DNA of 64,000 bases, taken from Pseudonocardia cypriaca. Lineage in GTDB: Bacteria > Actinomycetota > Actinomycetes > Mycobacteriales > Pseudonocardiaceae. Under the pieces are notes generated by a model. It was not told where the DNA came from. It saw only the letters and a list, made by a program, of their open reading frames with translations, and made no database searches. Where the stretch lies: assembly GCF_006717045.1 (NCBI RefSeq), contig NZ_VFPH01000001.1, forward strand, positions 2,666,001-2,730,000. Reading direction: 5' to 3'. Shown here in pieces: positions 30,027 to 39,308 of this stretch (positions within the stretch are counted from its first letter, which is position 1; every line of letters begins with the position of its first letter). The translations under genes were made by a program, and so were the position numbers.

Positions 30027-30599
30027 GTGCGGGTGCTCGGCGTCGACCCGGGGTTGACCCGGTGCGGGCTCGGGGTCGTCGACGGGGCGGGTGGGCGGCG
30101 GGTGCGGTGCGTCGCGGTGGACGTCGTGCGCACCCCGGCCGACGCGCCGTTGCCCGAACGGCTGCTCGCCGTGGGCGCCGAGGTCGAGCGGTGGATCGAG
30201 CGGCACCGGCCGGACGTGGTGGCCGTGGAGCGGGTGTTCAGCCAGCACAACGTCCGCACCGTCATGGGCACGGCGCAGGTGAGCGGCGTCATCGCGATGC
30301 TCGCGGCCAAGGCCGGCCTGCCGGTGGCGTTCCACACGCCCAGCGAGGTGAAGGCCGCGGTCACCGGCGAGGGGCGCGCGGGCAAGCAGCAGGTCACGAC
30401 GATGGTCACGCGGCTGCTCGCACTCGAGGAGGCGCCGCGGCCCGCCGATGCGGCCGACGCCCTCGCGCTGGCCATCTGCCACTGCTGGCGCGCGCCGATG
30501 CTCGACCGGATGGCGCAGGCGCAGGCGCGGTCGGCCGAGCTCGCCCGCGCACACAAGGCGCGGCTGGAGGCCGCGCGACGTGCGGGGGAGGCATCGTGA
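30027..30599 (+). CDS. ruvC: Holliday junction endonuclease RuvC
   Basis: This is a 190-residue junction resolvase that cuts the Holliday junction held by RuvAB. The catalytic acids start with Asp7 in VLGVDPGLTRCG and Glu68 in VVAVERVFSQHN, and the pair in RPADAADALALAICH is also present. The GTG has GGGGAG upstream. The stop overlaps the ruvA start (GTGA). It is the first gene of the SOS-boxed ruvCAB operon. Confidence 0.97.
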   Translation: MRVLGVDPGLTRCGLGVVDGAGGRRVRCVAVDVVRTPADAPLPERLLAVGAEVERWIERHRPDVVAVERVFSQHNVRTVMGTAQVSGVIAMLAAKAGLPVAFHTPSEVKAAVTGEGRAGKQQVTTMVTRLLALEEAPRPADAADALALAICHCWRAPMLDRMAQAQARSAELARAHKARLEAARRAGEAS

Positions 30600-31201
30600 T
30601 CAGCTCGGTGCGCGGCGAGGTGCTGGAGATCGGCCTCGACCACGCGGTCGTCGAGGTCGGCGGGGTCGGCCTCGCCGTGCAGGCCACCCCGGGCACGCTC
30701 GCCCGGCTGCGCCGCGGTGAGCAGGGCAGGCTCGCCACCTCCCTGGTGGTGCGCGAGGACTCGCTCACCCTGTTCGGGTTCGCCGACGAGGAGGAGCGGG
30801 AGCTGTTCGGCCTGCTGCAGACCGTGAGCGGGATCGGGCCGCGCATCGCGCTCGCCACGCTCGCCGTGCTGAGCCCGGACGCGCTGCGCCGCGCCCTCGT
30901 CGACGGTGACCTGACCACGCTCACCCGGGTGCCCGGGATCGGCCGCAAGGGCGCCGAGCGGCTCGCCCTCGAGCTGCGAGACAAGGTCGTCGCCCCCGCG
31001 GCCTCGCCCGCGACGCTGCCGATCGCGGCGAACGGGGCGAACCCTCGCCGCGACCAGGTGGTGGAGGCGCTGGTCGGCCTCGGCTTCGCGGCCAAGCCTG
31101 CTGAGGGGGCGGTCGACGCCGTGCTGGCCGGTGACGGGGAGGCCGACGCGAGCGCGCTGCTGCGGGCCGCGCTGACGAGGCTGGGTGGCAAGGGCCGGTG
31201 A
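30596..31201 (+). CDS. ruvA: Holliday junction helicase subunit RuvA
   Basis: This is a 201-residue junction-binding protein that tethers RuvB. The OB-fold start ISSVRGEVLEIG, the helix-hairpin-helix motifs LQTVSGIGPRIALATLA and LTRVPGIGRKGAERLALEL, and the C-terminal RuvB-binding domain (VVEALVGLGFAAKPAEGAV) are complete. GTG 30596 overlaps ruvC. Confidence 0.97.
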   Translation: MISSVRGEVLEIGLDHAVVEVGGVGLAVQATPGTLARLRRGEQGRLATSLVVREDSLTLFGFADEEERELFGLLQTVSGIGPRIALATLAVLSPDALRRALVDGDLTTLTRVPGIGRKGAERLALELRDKVVAPAASPATLPIAANGANPRRDQVVEALVGLGFAAKPAEGAVDAVLAGDGEADASALLRAALTRLGGKGR

Positions 31202-32229
31202 CCGAGCTCTCGCTCACCCCGGCGCCCGAGCCGGAGGACATCGAGGCCGACGCCTCGCTGCGCCCACGCAACCTCACCGAGTTCATCGGGCAGCCGCGGG
31301 TGCGCGAGCAGCTGGAGCTCGTGCTCGAGGGGGCCCGCCGCCGCGGCCAGCCGCCCGACCACATCCTGCTGTCCGGGCCGCCAGGGCTCGGCAAGACGAG
31401 CCTCGCGCTCATCGTGGCCGCCGAGATGGGCGCGGCGATCCGGCTGACGTCCGGCCCCGCCCTCGAACGCGCGGGCGACCTCGCCGCGATGCTGTCCAAC
31501 CTCGAACCGGGCGACGTCCTGTTCATCGACGAGATCCACCGGACGGCCCGGCCCGCCGAGGAGATGCTGTACCTCGCGATGGAGGACTTCCGGGTCGACG
31601 TGGTCGTCGGCAAGGGGCCGGGCGCCACGTCCATCCCGCTCGACATCGCCCCGTTCACGCTGGTGGGCGCCACCACCCGGTCCGGCGCGCTCACCGGGCC
31701 CCTGCGCGACCGGTTCGGGTTCACCGCCCACATGGAGTTCTACGAGCCCGCCGAGCTGGAGCTCGTGCTGCGCCGCGCCGCCGTGATCCTGGACGTCGAC
31801 CTGCGCCCGGACGGCGCCGAGGAGATCGCGCTGCGCTCGCGCGGCACACCGCGCATCGCCAACCGGCTGCTGCGCCGCGTGCGCGACTTCGCCGAGGTGC
31901 GCGCCGACGGGGCCGTCACCCGCGCCGTGGCGCGCGACGCGCTGGCCGTCTACGACGTCGACGAGCTCGGCCTCGACCGGCTGGACCGGGCGGTGCTCGG
32001 AGCGCTGGTGAAGTCGTTCGGTGGCGGGCCGGTGGGCGTATCCACGCTGGCAGTGGCGGTGGGAGAGGAACCGGGTACCGTCGAGGAGGTCTGCGAGCCC
32101 TACCTCGTGCGGGCCGGAATGTTGGCCCGCACGCCGCGGGGCCGGGTGGCCACCGCCGCCGCCTGGTCACATCTGGGCATCGCTGCGCCACCCGACGTCA
32201 CTCCGGGTGGCCCTCCCGCGTTGTTCTGA
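31198..32229 (+). CDS. ruvB: Holliday junction branch-migration ATPase RuvB
   Basis: This is a 343-residue AAA+ motor of branch migration. Walker A LLSGPPGLGKTSLA is near residue 58, Walker B VLFIDEIHR near 102, sensor 1 FTLVGATTRSGAL and the arginine-finger region RDRFGFTAHMEFY follow, and the winged-helix C terminus carries GLDRLDRAVL. Start overlaps ruvA (GTGA). Confidence 0.98.
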   Translation: MTELSLTPAPEPEDIEADASLRPRNLTEFIGQPRVREQLELVLEGARRRGQPPDHILLSGPPGLGKTSLALIVAAEMGAAIRLTSGPALERAGDLAAMLSNLEPGDVLFIDEIHRTARPAEEMLYLAMEDFRVDVVVGKGPGATSIPLDIAPFTLVGATTRSGALTGPLRDRFGFTAHMEFYEPAELELVLRRAAVILDVDLRPDGAEEIALRSRGTPRIANRLLRRVRDFAEVRADGAVTRAVARDALAVYDVDELGLDRLDRAVLGALVKSFGGGPVGVSTLAVAVGEEPGTVEEVCEPYLVRAGMLARTPRGRVATAAAWSHLGIAAPPDVTPGGPPALF

Positions 32230-32288
32230 ACCGGGGGCTGGCAGACTCTGGTGGCTCCACGACGTGCGGAGATTCGGAGAGTTGGCCC

Positions 32289-32684
32289 ATGGAATTCCTG
32301 TTCCCCCTGCTGATCCTGCTGCTGTTCATCCCGATCTTCCTGTCGGGGCGGCGCCAGAAGCGGCAGATGCAGCAGATGCAGCAGATGCAGGCCGCCCTCG
32401 AGCCCGGGGACGTCATCGTGACCACCTCGGGCCTGCGCGGCACCATCGTCGACGCCTCATACGAGGACACGATCGACATCGAGATCGCCGACGGCATCGT
32501 CACCACCTGGGTGCGGGGCGCGGTCCGCGAGAAGGTCGTCGAGCAGGCCACCGCTGAGGAGGCTCCGGTCGAGGAGCCCACCACGGAGACCGCGGCCATC
32601 GAGGACGAGCCGGCGACGCCTTCGCTGGAGAAGACGGCGCCCGAGAAGAAGGACGAGTCGACGAACGGCACCGCCCGCAGCTGA
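32289..32684 (+). CDS. yajC: Preprotein translocase subunit YajC
   Basis: This is a 131-residue single-pass membrane protein of the SecDF-YajC complex. The N-terminal helix FPLLILLLFIPIFLSGRRQKR is followed by a Gln/Met-rich QMQQMQQMQ and the family core LEPGDVIVTTSGLRGTIV. The C terminus is an acidic Glu/Thr tail of about 45 residues. It is upstream of secD by 63 bp, the usual order. Confidence 0.95.
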   Translation: MEFLFPLLILLLFIPIFLSGRRQKRQMQQMQQMQAALEPGDVIVTTSGLRGTIVDASYEDTIDIEIADGIVTTWVRGAVREKVVEQATAEEAPVEEPTTETAAIEDEPATPSLEKTAPEKKDESTNGTARS

Positions 32685-32747
32685 CGGCGTCCGCGCGGCC
32701 ACCGGTGCACCGGGTGGGTCGCACCTGACAGGAAGAGATCGCGAGCA

Positions 32748-34487
32748 GTGGCATCCACCCCGGGGCAGATCCGCCCCTGGCGGCACCTGGCGGCGTTCGT
32801 CGCCGTCGTCGCCGCGCTGTACGCGCTGGTGTTCTTCACCGGCGACGGGAACCCCACGCCCAAGCTGGGCATCGACCTGCAGGGCGGCACCCGTGTCACC
32901 CTGCAGCCCCGCACCGAGACCGGCGCCGAGCCGCCGCGCGAGCAGCTCCTGCAGGCGCAGCAGATCATCGAGCAGCGCGTCAACGGGCTCGGTGTCGGCG
33001 GCGCCGAGGTGGTGGTCGACGGCAGCAACCTGCTGATCACCGTGCCCGGCCAGCAGGGCGAACAGGCCCGTTCGCTCGGGCAGACCGCGCAGCTGCGGTT
33101 CCGCGAGGTCATCGGCGGGCCGTACGCGGCGCAGCAGCAGCCCCAGCAACAGGGACAGCAGCCGGGCGAGCAGGCCGGGCAGCAGCCGGGCGCCCCGCCC
33201 GCGGCTCCCGCCGATCCGTCCACGGCGCCCGCGCCTCCCACGGGTCAGCCTCAGGGGATGGGTGACACGGTCGAGCGCGACGTCGCCCCCGTCGCGTACA
33301 GCCGGCCGCTGCAGGACCCGACCCCGCCGCCCGCCCCGCCGCCTGCCGCGGCCCCCACCGGGCCTGCGGACCCGCGTCTCGCGGCCGAGGTCGACGCCGC
33401 CCGCCAGATGCGGCAGAGCACCGACCAGACCGTCCAGGAGACGGCGCTGCTCACGCTCGACTGCAATGCGCGCGACCCGCTCCGCGGCTACGACGACCCG
33501 ACCAAGCCACTGGTGGCCTGCAACGAGGACGGCACCGAGAAGTACATCCTCGGGCCGTCGTTCCTCGAGGGCACCGAGATCGCGAGCGCGCAGGCGCAGC
33601 AGAACACCACCGGGGTCGGCTGGGTCGTCAGCCTGACGTTCGAGTCGGCCGGTCAGCAGGTGTGGGGCGAGTACACGACCAACAACGTCGGCAAGCTGAC
33701 GGCGTTCACCCTCGACGGCGAGGTCGTGTCGGCGCCCCGGATCAACCAGCCGATCTTCGGGGCCACCCAGATCGAGGGACAGTTCAGCCAGAAGGAGGCC
33801 GAGCAGCTGGCCGGCGTCCTGCGGTACGGGTCGCTGCCCCTGTCGTTCGAGTCGTCCGAGGCCCAGACGGTGTCGGCGACGCTGGGGCTCGCCTCGCTCC
33901 AGGCCGGGCTGATCGCCGGTGCCATCGGGCTGGCGCTCGTCTTCGTCTACGGCCTGTTCTACTACCGGGTGCTCGGGATCCTGCTGATCCTGTCGCTCGC
34001 GCTGTCCGCGGCGATCGTCTACCCCGTGCTGATCCTGCTCGGGCGCTGGATCGGGCTCACCCTCGACCTCGCGGGCGTGGCCGGCTTCATCCTCGCCATC
34101 GGCATCACGGCCGACTCGTTCATCATCTTCTTCGAACGGTTGAAGGACGAGATGCGGGACGGGCGGACGTTCCGCTCCGCCGTGCCGCGGGGCTGGGTGC
34201 GGGCGCGGCGCACGATCCTGTCCGCCGACGCGGTGAGCTTCCTGTGTTCTGCGGTGCTGTACCTGCTCGCCGTCGGGCAGGTGAAGGGTTTCGCGTTCAC
34301 CCTCGGCCTGTCCACGGTGCTCGACCTGATCGTGGTGTTCCTCGTGACGCACCCGCTGGTGGCGCTGGTCGCCAAGTCGCGCGTGTTCAGCAACCCCGGC
34401 CTGTCCGGGCTGGGCGAGGCCGCTCGCACCGGCGCGGAACGCAGGCGCGTTCTCGCCGCCGCAGCCGGTCGATCGAAGGGAGCCTGA
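32748..34487 (+). CDS. secD: Protein-export membrane protein SecD
   Basis: This is a 579-residue, six-helix RND-type protein that uses proton motive force in late steps of Sec export. LGIDLQGGTRVTLQP (about 44-58) starts the periplasmic domain, and LAGVAGFILAIGITADSFIIFFERLKDEMR holds the conserved acidic residue region of helix 4. A Gln/Pro-rich low-complexity stretch of about 45 residues (from about residue 126, QQQPQQQGQQPGEQ) is inserted in the P1 domain, as in some actinobacterial SecD. GTG start after AGGAAGAGATCG. secF follows after one base. Confidence 0.97.
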   Translation: MASTPGQIRPWRHLAAFVAVVAALYALVFFTGDGNPTPKLGIDLQGGTRVTLQPRTETGAEPPREQLLQAQQIIEQRVNGLGVGGAEVVVDGSNLLITVPGQQGEQARSLGQTAQLRFREVIGGPYAAQQQPQQQGQQPGEQAGQQPGAPPAAPADPSTAPAPPTGQPQGMGDTVERDVAPVAYSRPLQDPTPPPAPPPAAAPTGPADPRLAAEVDAARQMRQSTDQTVQETALLTLDCNARDPLRGYDDPTKPLVACNEDGTEKYILGPSFLEGTEIASAQAQQNTTGVGWVVSLTFESAGQQVWGEYTTNNVGKLTAFTLDGEVVSAPRINQPIFGATQIEGQFSQKEAEQLAGVLRYGSLPLSFESSEAQTVSATLGLASLQAGLIAGAIGLALVFVYGLFYYRVLGILLILSLALSAAIVYPVLILLGRWIGLTLDLAGVAGFILAIGITADSFIIFFERLKDEMRDGRTFRSAVPRGWVRARRTILSADAVSFLCSAVLYLLAVGQVKGFAFTLGLSTVLDLIVVFLVTHPLVALVAKSRVFSNPGLSGLGEAARTGAERRRVLAAAAGRSKGA

Positions 34488-34488
34488 C

Positions 34489-35697
34489 GTGGCCGGGGTC
34501 CTCAACAGGCTCTACACGGGCACGGGCGCGTTCGACATCGTCGGGCGCAGGCGCGTCTGGTACGTCGCGTTCTCGGTGCTCGTCCTGATCTGCATCGGTT
34601 CCATCGTGTTCCGGGGGTTCAACCTCGGCATCGACTTCACCGGCGGCACGCAGATCCAGTTCCCGGCGGCCACCGCGGCCGCCCCGGCCGACGTCGAGGC
34701 CGTCCGCGGGGTCTACGAGCGGGTGATCGGGCACGAGCCGGCGGCCGTCCAGGCGGTGGGCGCCGGCGCTTCCGCGTCGATCGTCATCCGGTCGGAGGCG
34801 CTCGACGCGAGCCAGCTGGTGCCGCTCAAGCAGGCGCTGTTCGACACGTTCCAGCCGATCGGGTCCTCCGGCGCCCCGGAGCTCGCGGTGATCAGCGACA
34901 GCGCGGTGAGCGGCAGCTGGGGCGGGCAGATCACCCGCCAGGCGCTCATCGCGCTCGCTGTTTTCCTCGTGCTCGTCACGATCTTCCTGGCGTTCTACTT
35001 CGAGCGCACCATGGCGGTCGCGGCGCTCGTCGCGCTGCTGCACGACGTGGTGGTCACCGCGGGCATCTACTCGATCGTCGGGTTCGAGGTCAGCCCGTCC
35101 ACCGTGATCGGTCTGCTGACGATCCTCGGGTTCTCCCTCTACGACACCGTCGTTGTGTTCGACAAGGTCAAGGAGAACACCCGCGGGCTGCTCGGGCTCA
35201 CCCGCCGCACGTACGCCGAGACGGCCAACCTCGCGCTCAACCAGACGCTCATCCGGTCGATCAACACCTCGCTGTTCGCGGTGCTTCCGGTGGTGGCGCT
35301 GATGGTGATCGGCGTCGGCGTGCTCGGCGTCGGCACGCTGGCCGACCTCGCGCTCGTGCAGATGGTCGGCATCATCGCCGGTGCGCTGTCGTCGCTGTTC
35401 CTGGCCACGCCGATCCTCGTCGACCTCAAGATGCGCGACCCGCGGTACCAGCAGCAGGCCGCGCGGGTGGCGGCGCGGCGGGCGAAGGCCGCGGGCGTCG
35501 CGGCGGACGGTTCGGCAGCCGACACCGACCCGGACATCGCCGACGACGCCGTGCTCGCCGGCGAGCTGCGCAAGGAGCGGGCGATGGCGGCGGCCGCGAG
35601 CGCGCCGGCCCGGCACGCCCGCCCCGGCGGGCAGCACCGGGGCGGCGCCCGTCCGGCAGGCAAGGCCGCCCGGCCCACCGGCAAGCGGCAGCGGTGA
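34489..35697 (+). CDS. secF: Protein-export membrane protein SecF
   Basis: This is a 402-residue partner of SecD. GFNLGIDFTGGTQIQF is the SecF signature, and VIGLLTILGFSLYDTVVVFDKVKEN contains the conserved helix-4 Asp. The C terminus has a basic, Ala/Arg-rich cytoplasmic extension of about 80 residues. It overlaps apt by 4 bp (GTGA). Confidence 0.97.
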   Translation: MAGVLNRLYTGTGAFDIVGRRRVWYVAFSVLVLICIGSIVFRGFNLGIDFTGGTQIQFPAATAAAPADVEAVRGVYERVIGHEPAAVQAVGAGASASIVIRSEALDASQLVPLKQALFDTFQPIGSSGAPELAVISDSAVSGSWGGQITRQALIALAVFLVLVTIFLAFYFERTMAVAALVALLHDVVVTAGIYSIVGFEVSPSTVIGLLTILGFSLYDTVVVFDKVKENTRGLLGLTRRTYAETANLALNQTLIRSINTSLFAVLPVVALMVIGVGVLGVGTLADLALVQMVGIIAGALSSLFLATPILVDLKMRDPRYQQQAARVAARRAKAAGVAADGSAADTDPDIADDAVLAGELRKERAMAAAASAPARHARPGGQHRGGARPAGKAARPTGKRQR

Positions 35698-36254
35698 CCG
35701 GTCCCGTCACGGTCGCCGGCGCCGGGGTCGAGTCGGGGCCCGAGCTGGAGCGGGCGGCCGGGCTGATTCGGGACGTGCCGGACTACCCGTCGCCCGGCAT
35801 CCTGTTCCGCGACATCACGCCCCTGCTGGCCGACGCGGAGGCGTTCACGGTCGTCACCACCGAGCTCGCCTCGCTGGTGGGGGACGCCGACCTGGTGGCC
35901 GGGGTCGAGGCACGCGGGTTCCTGCTGGGTGCCGCGGTCGCGGTGGTGGCGGGCACCGGGGTCGTCCCGGTCCGCAAGGCCGGCAAGCTGCCGCGTGTCG
36001 CCGGATCGCGCACCTACGACCTGGAGTACGGCACGGCCACCCTGGAGTTGCCCGCCGACACGCTGGCCCCCGGGGCGCGGGTGTTCCTCGTCGACGACGT
36101 GCTCGCCACCGGCGGCACCGCAGCGGCCGCGGCCGACCTGCTGGCCGAGGTGGGCGCCACCGTCGTCGGATTCGGCGCGTTGCTGGAGCTCACCGCTCTG
36201 AACGGCAGAGCACGGCTTGGTGACGTCCCGGTGCACGCCCTGCTGACGGCCTGA
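35694..36254 (+). CDS. apt: Adenine phosphoribosyltransferase
   Basis: This is a 186-residue purine-salvage enzyme, converting adenine and PRPP to AMP. IRDVPDYPSPGILFRDITPLL is the APT start, VAGVEARGFLLGAAVA the flexible loop and VFLVDDVLATGGTAAAAADL the PRPP motif. It sits between secF and relA as in M. tuberculosis. Confidence 0.96.
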   Translation: MTGPVTVAGAGVESGPELERAAGLIRDVPDYPSPGILFRDITPLLADAEAFTVVTTELASLVGDADLVAGVEARGFLLGAAVAVVAGTGVVPVRKAGKLPRVAGSRTYDLEYGTATLELPADTLAPGARVFLVDDVLATGGTAAAAADLLAEVGATVVGFGALLELTALNGRARLGDVPVHALLTA

Positions 36255-36266
36255 TCCGGGGAAGCC

Positions 36267-36272
36267 TAGACT
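36267..36272 (+). promoter_or_regulatory. relA -10 element
   Basis: TAGACT at 36267-36272 fits the TANNNT form; transcription would begin near 36279-36280. The Shine-Dalgarno TGGAGGGCAGG lies between this and the relA ATG at 36297. Confidence 0.45.
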
Positions 36273-36296
36273 GTTGTAGGTGGAGGGCAGGACGGG

Positions 36297-38636
36297 ATGA
36301 CGGAGCTGCAGCAGCCTGCGTCCCCGGCTGCGAGCTCGACCCCGCCCGCTCCGGACGCGAACGGGAACGGGGCCCGCCCGTCGGCCACGCGCCGGGTGCG
36401 GGCCCGCATCGCGCGGCGGATGACTCCGCAGCGCGTCGCCGTCGTCGCGCCCGTGCTCGAGCCGCTCGCCAGCGTGCACCGCACGCTGCACCCCAAGGCC
36501 GACCTCGGGCTCCTGCAGCGCGCGTACGACGTGGCGGAGGCCAAGCACGCGGGCCAGAAGCGCAAGTCCGGCGACCCGTACATCACCCACCCGCTCGCCG
36601 TGGCCAGCATCCTCGCCGAGCTGGGCATGGACACCACCACGCTCGTCGCGGCGCTGCTGCACGACACGGTGGAGGACACCGACTACTCGCTCGACCGGCT
36701 GCGCAAGGACTTCGGCGAGGAGGTCGCCCACCTCGTCGACGGCGTCACCAAGCTGGACAAGGTCGAGCTGGGCACCGCCGCCGAGGCCGAGACGATCCGC
36801 AAGATGATCGTCGCGATGGCCCGCGACCCGCGGGTGTTGGTGATCAAGCTGTCGGACCGGCTGCACAACATGCGCACGATGCGCTTCCTGCCGCCGGAGA
36901 AGCAGGCGAAGAAGGCCCGCGAGACCCTCGAAGTGCTGGCCCCGCTGGCCCACCGGCTCGGGATGGCCACCATCAAGTGGGAGCTGGAGGACCTGTCCTT
37001 CGCGATCCTGCACCCGAAGAAGTACTCCGAGATCGTGCGCCTGGTCGCCACGCGGGCGCCGTCGCGCGACACGTACCTCAAGCAGGTCATCGACGAGGTC
37101 ATGCAGCAGCTCGACTCGGCCCGCATCCAGGCCACGGTCGAGGGCAGGCCCAAGCACTACTACTCGATCTACCGCAAGATGATCGTCAAGGGCCGCGACT
37201 TCGACGACATCCACGACCTCGTCGGCGTCCGCGTGCTCGTCGACGAGGTGCGCGACTGCTACGCGGCGATGGGCATGGTCCACGCGCTGTGGCAGCCGAT
37301 GCCCGGCCGGTTCAAGGACTACATCGCCCAGCCCCGGTTCGGGGTGTACCAGTCGCTGCACACCACCGTGATCGGGCCGGACGGCAAGCCGCTCGAGGTG
37401 CAGATCCGCACCCGCGAGATGCACAACACGGCTGAGTTCGGCATCGCGGCGCACTGGCGCTACAAGGAGACCCGCGGCGCCCACAACGGCCAGGGCGTCG
37501 AGGTGGAGCAGATGGCGTGGATGCGCCAGCTGCTCGACTGGCAGCGTGAGGCCGCCGACCCGGGCGACTTCCTGGAGTCGCTGCGCAACGAGCTCGGGGC
37601 GCAGCAGATCTTCGTCTTCACGCCCAAGGGCGACGTGGTCACGCTGCCCGCCGGGTCCACCCCGGTCGACCTCGCCTACGCCGTGCACACCGAGGTGGGC
37701 AACCGCTGCATCGGGTCCCGCGTCAACGGCAAGCTCGTGGCGCTGGAGCGCAAGCTCGAGTCCGGCGACGTCGTCGAGATCTTCACGTCCAAGGCCGAGG
37801 GCGCCGGGCCGAGCCGCGACTGGCTGTCGTTCGTCGCGTCGCCGCGGGCGAAGTCGAAGGTCCGGCAGTGGTTCGCGAAGGAGCGCCGCGAGGAGGCCAT
37901 CGAGGCGGGCAAGGAGTCCATCGCCCGCGAGGCGCGCCGCACCTCCTTCCCGATGCAGCGGCTCGTCTCGGCCGAGGCCATGTCCGCGCTCGCGCGGGAG
38001 ATGCACTTCGCCGACGTCTCGGGGCTCTACGCAGCGGTGGGGGAGGGGCACGCCAGCGCCCGCCACGTCGTGCAGCGGCTCGTCGCGCTGCTGGGCGGAG
38101 AGGAGCAGGCGGAGGAGGACCTCGCCGAGCGCGCCACCCCGTCCACCGTGCGGCTGCGACGCACCGGCGGCGACGCCGGTGTCGTGGTGCGCGGCCCCGA
38201 CGGCGACCTGGGCGACATGTACACCAAGCTCGCCCGCTGCTGCACCCCCGTGCCGGGCGACGACATCCTCGGGTTCGTCACCCGCGGCGGCGGGATCAGC
38301 GTCCACCGCACCGACTGCACCAACGCCAAGGACCTGCAGGCACGCGCGGAGCGGCTCGTCGAGGTCGCGTGGTCGGTGCAGCCGGGCTCGGTGTTCCTCG
38401 TGGCCATCCAGGTGGAGGCGCTGGATCGGCACCGGCTGCTCTCCGACGTCACGAAGGTGCTCGCCGACGAGCGGGTCAACATCCTCTCCGCGTCCGTCCA
38501 GACCTCCCGGGACCGGGTTGCGGTCTCCCGGTTCACCTTCGAGATGGGCGACCCGAAGCACCTCGGCCACGTCCTGCGCGCGGTGCGCAACGTGGAGGGC
38601 GTCTACGATGTGTACCGGGTGACGAGCGCCAGCTGA
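36297..38636 (+). CDS. relA: Bifunctional (p)ppGpp synthetase/hydrolase
   Basis: This is a 779-residue Rel protein controlling the stringent response. The N-terminal HD hydrolase has His98 in YITHPLAVAS and His122-Asp123 in LLHDTVEDTDYS. The synthetase domain carries RGRDFDDIHDLVGVRVLV-type residues (KGRDFDDIHDLVG). TGS (VFTPKGDVVTLPAGSTPVD), zinc-finger and ACT domains follow. Both catalytic sites appear intact, as in the single long Rel of actinomycetes. About 40 extra residues precede the HD domain. Confidence 0.98.
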   Translation: MTELQQPASPAASSTPPAPDANGNGARPSATRRVRARIARRMTPQRVAVVAPVLEPLASVHRTLHPKADLGLLQRAYDVAEAKHAGQKRKSGDPYITHPLAVASILAELGMDTTTLVAALLHDTVEDTDYSLDRLRKDFGEEVAHLVDGVTKLDKVELGTAAEAETIRKMIVAMARDPRVLVIKLSDRLHNMRTMRFLPPEKQAKKARETLEVLAPLAHRLGMATIKWELEDLSFAILHPKKYSEIVRLVATRAPSRDTYLKQVIDEVMQQLDSARIQATVEGRPKHYYSIYRKMIVKGRDFDDIHDLVGVRVLVDEVRDCYAAMGMVHALWQPMPGRFKDYIAQPRFGVYQSLHTTVIGPDGKPLEVQIRTREMHNTAEFGIAAHWRYKETRGAHNGQGVEVEQMAWMRQLLDWQREAADPGDFLESLRNELGAQQIFVFTPKGDVVTLPAGSTPVDLAYAVHTEVGNRCIGSRVNGKLVALERKLESGDVVEIFTSKAEGAGPSRDWLSFVASPRAKSKVRQWFAKERREEAIEAGKESIAREARRTSFPMQRLVSAEAMSALAREMHFADVSGLYAAVGEGHASARHVVQRLVALLGGEEQAEEDLAERATPSTVRLRRTGGDAGVVVRGPDGDLGDMYTKLARCCTPVPGDDILGFVTRGGGISVHRTDCTNAKDLQARAERLVEVAWSVQPGSVFLVAIQVEALDRHRLLSDVTKVLADERVNILSASVQTSRDRVAVSRFTFEMGDPKHLGHVLRAVRNVEGVYDVYRVTSAS

Positions 38637-38686
38637 GTGCCGCGCACCTGATCGGGGTACATCCTCTCGACAGGGAGGAGAGACCC

Positions 38687-39286
38687 ATGAGCACGGTCCC
38701 CGAGGCGGAACGCACCGAGCCCTTCCACACGTTCACCCAAGCGCGTACGAACCTGGCGCCCGAACAGGCGCGGCACCTCGGTCGCATCAGGTGGGGTTCG
38801 GCGTTCTTCGGCTGGGTGACGGCCATCGGAACGACCGCCCTGCTGGGTGCCATCGTCACGGCGGGCGGCGCCGCGCTGGGGCTGCTGAACCCGATGACGG
38901 CCGCTCCCGGGCCGGCGCCTGCCATGGGCGTCGCCGGCGCGGTCCTGATGCTGGTGGCGATCTTCGTCGGCTACTACTGCGGCGGCTACGTGGCCGGGCG
39001 GATGGCCCGGTTCGCCGGCGCGCGGCAGGGTGTGGCCGTGTGGCTGTGGACCCTGTTCCTGGCCGTGATCGGGGCGGTGATCGCCACGGTGAGCGGGGTC
39101 GTCTCGGGTCCGCGGCTCGACGAGCTGATCCGGCTCCCGATGAGCGGGGGCGTGCTGTCCGCGGGTGCCGCCACCCTCGCCGTCGCCGTGCTGGTGGTCA
39201 CCCTGGTGGGCGCCGTGCTCGGTGGGCTCGCGGGCATGCGCTACCACCGCAAGGTCGACCGGGACCTGGTGGTCCCCGCCGCCTGA
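38687..39286 (+). CDS. Four-helix membrane protein of unknown function
   Basis: This is a 199-residue protein with four predicted membrane helices (about 36-60, 80-105, 118-140, 160-185) and a basic tail. AVFVGYYCGGYVAGRMARFAGARQG (as IFVGYYCGGYVAGRMARF) is a motif shared by small actinobacterial membrane proteins annotated as hypothetical. The ATG has a strong GGGAGGAGAG. It sits between relA and the cyclophilin. No function can be given. Confidence 0.8.
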   Translation: MSTVPEAERTEPFHTFTQARTNLAPEQARHLGRIRWGSAFFGWVTAIGTTALLGAIVTAGGAALGLLNPMTAAPGPAPAMGVAGAVLMLVAIFVGYYCGGYVAGRMARFAGARQGVAVWLWTLFLAVIGAVIATVSGVVSGPRLDELIRLPMSGGVLSAGAATLAVAVLVVTLVGAVLGGLAGMRYHRKVDRDLVVPAA

Positions 39287-39308
39287 CGCCGGCCGGACCC
39301 GCCGCGGC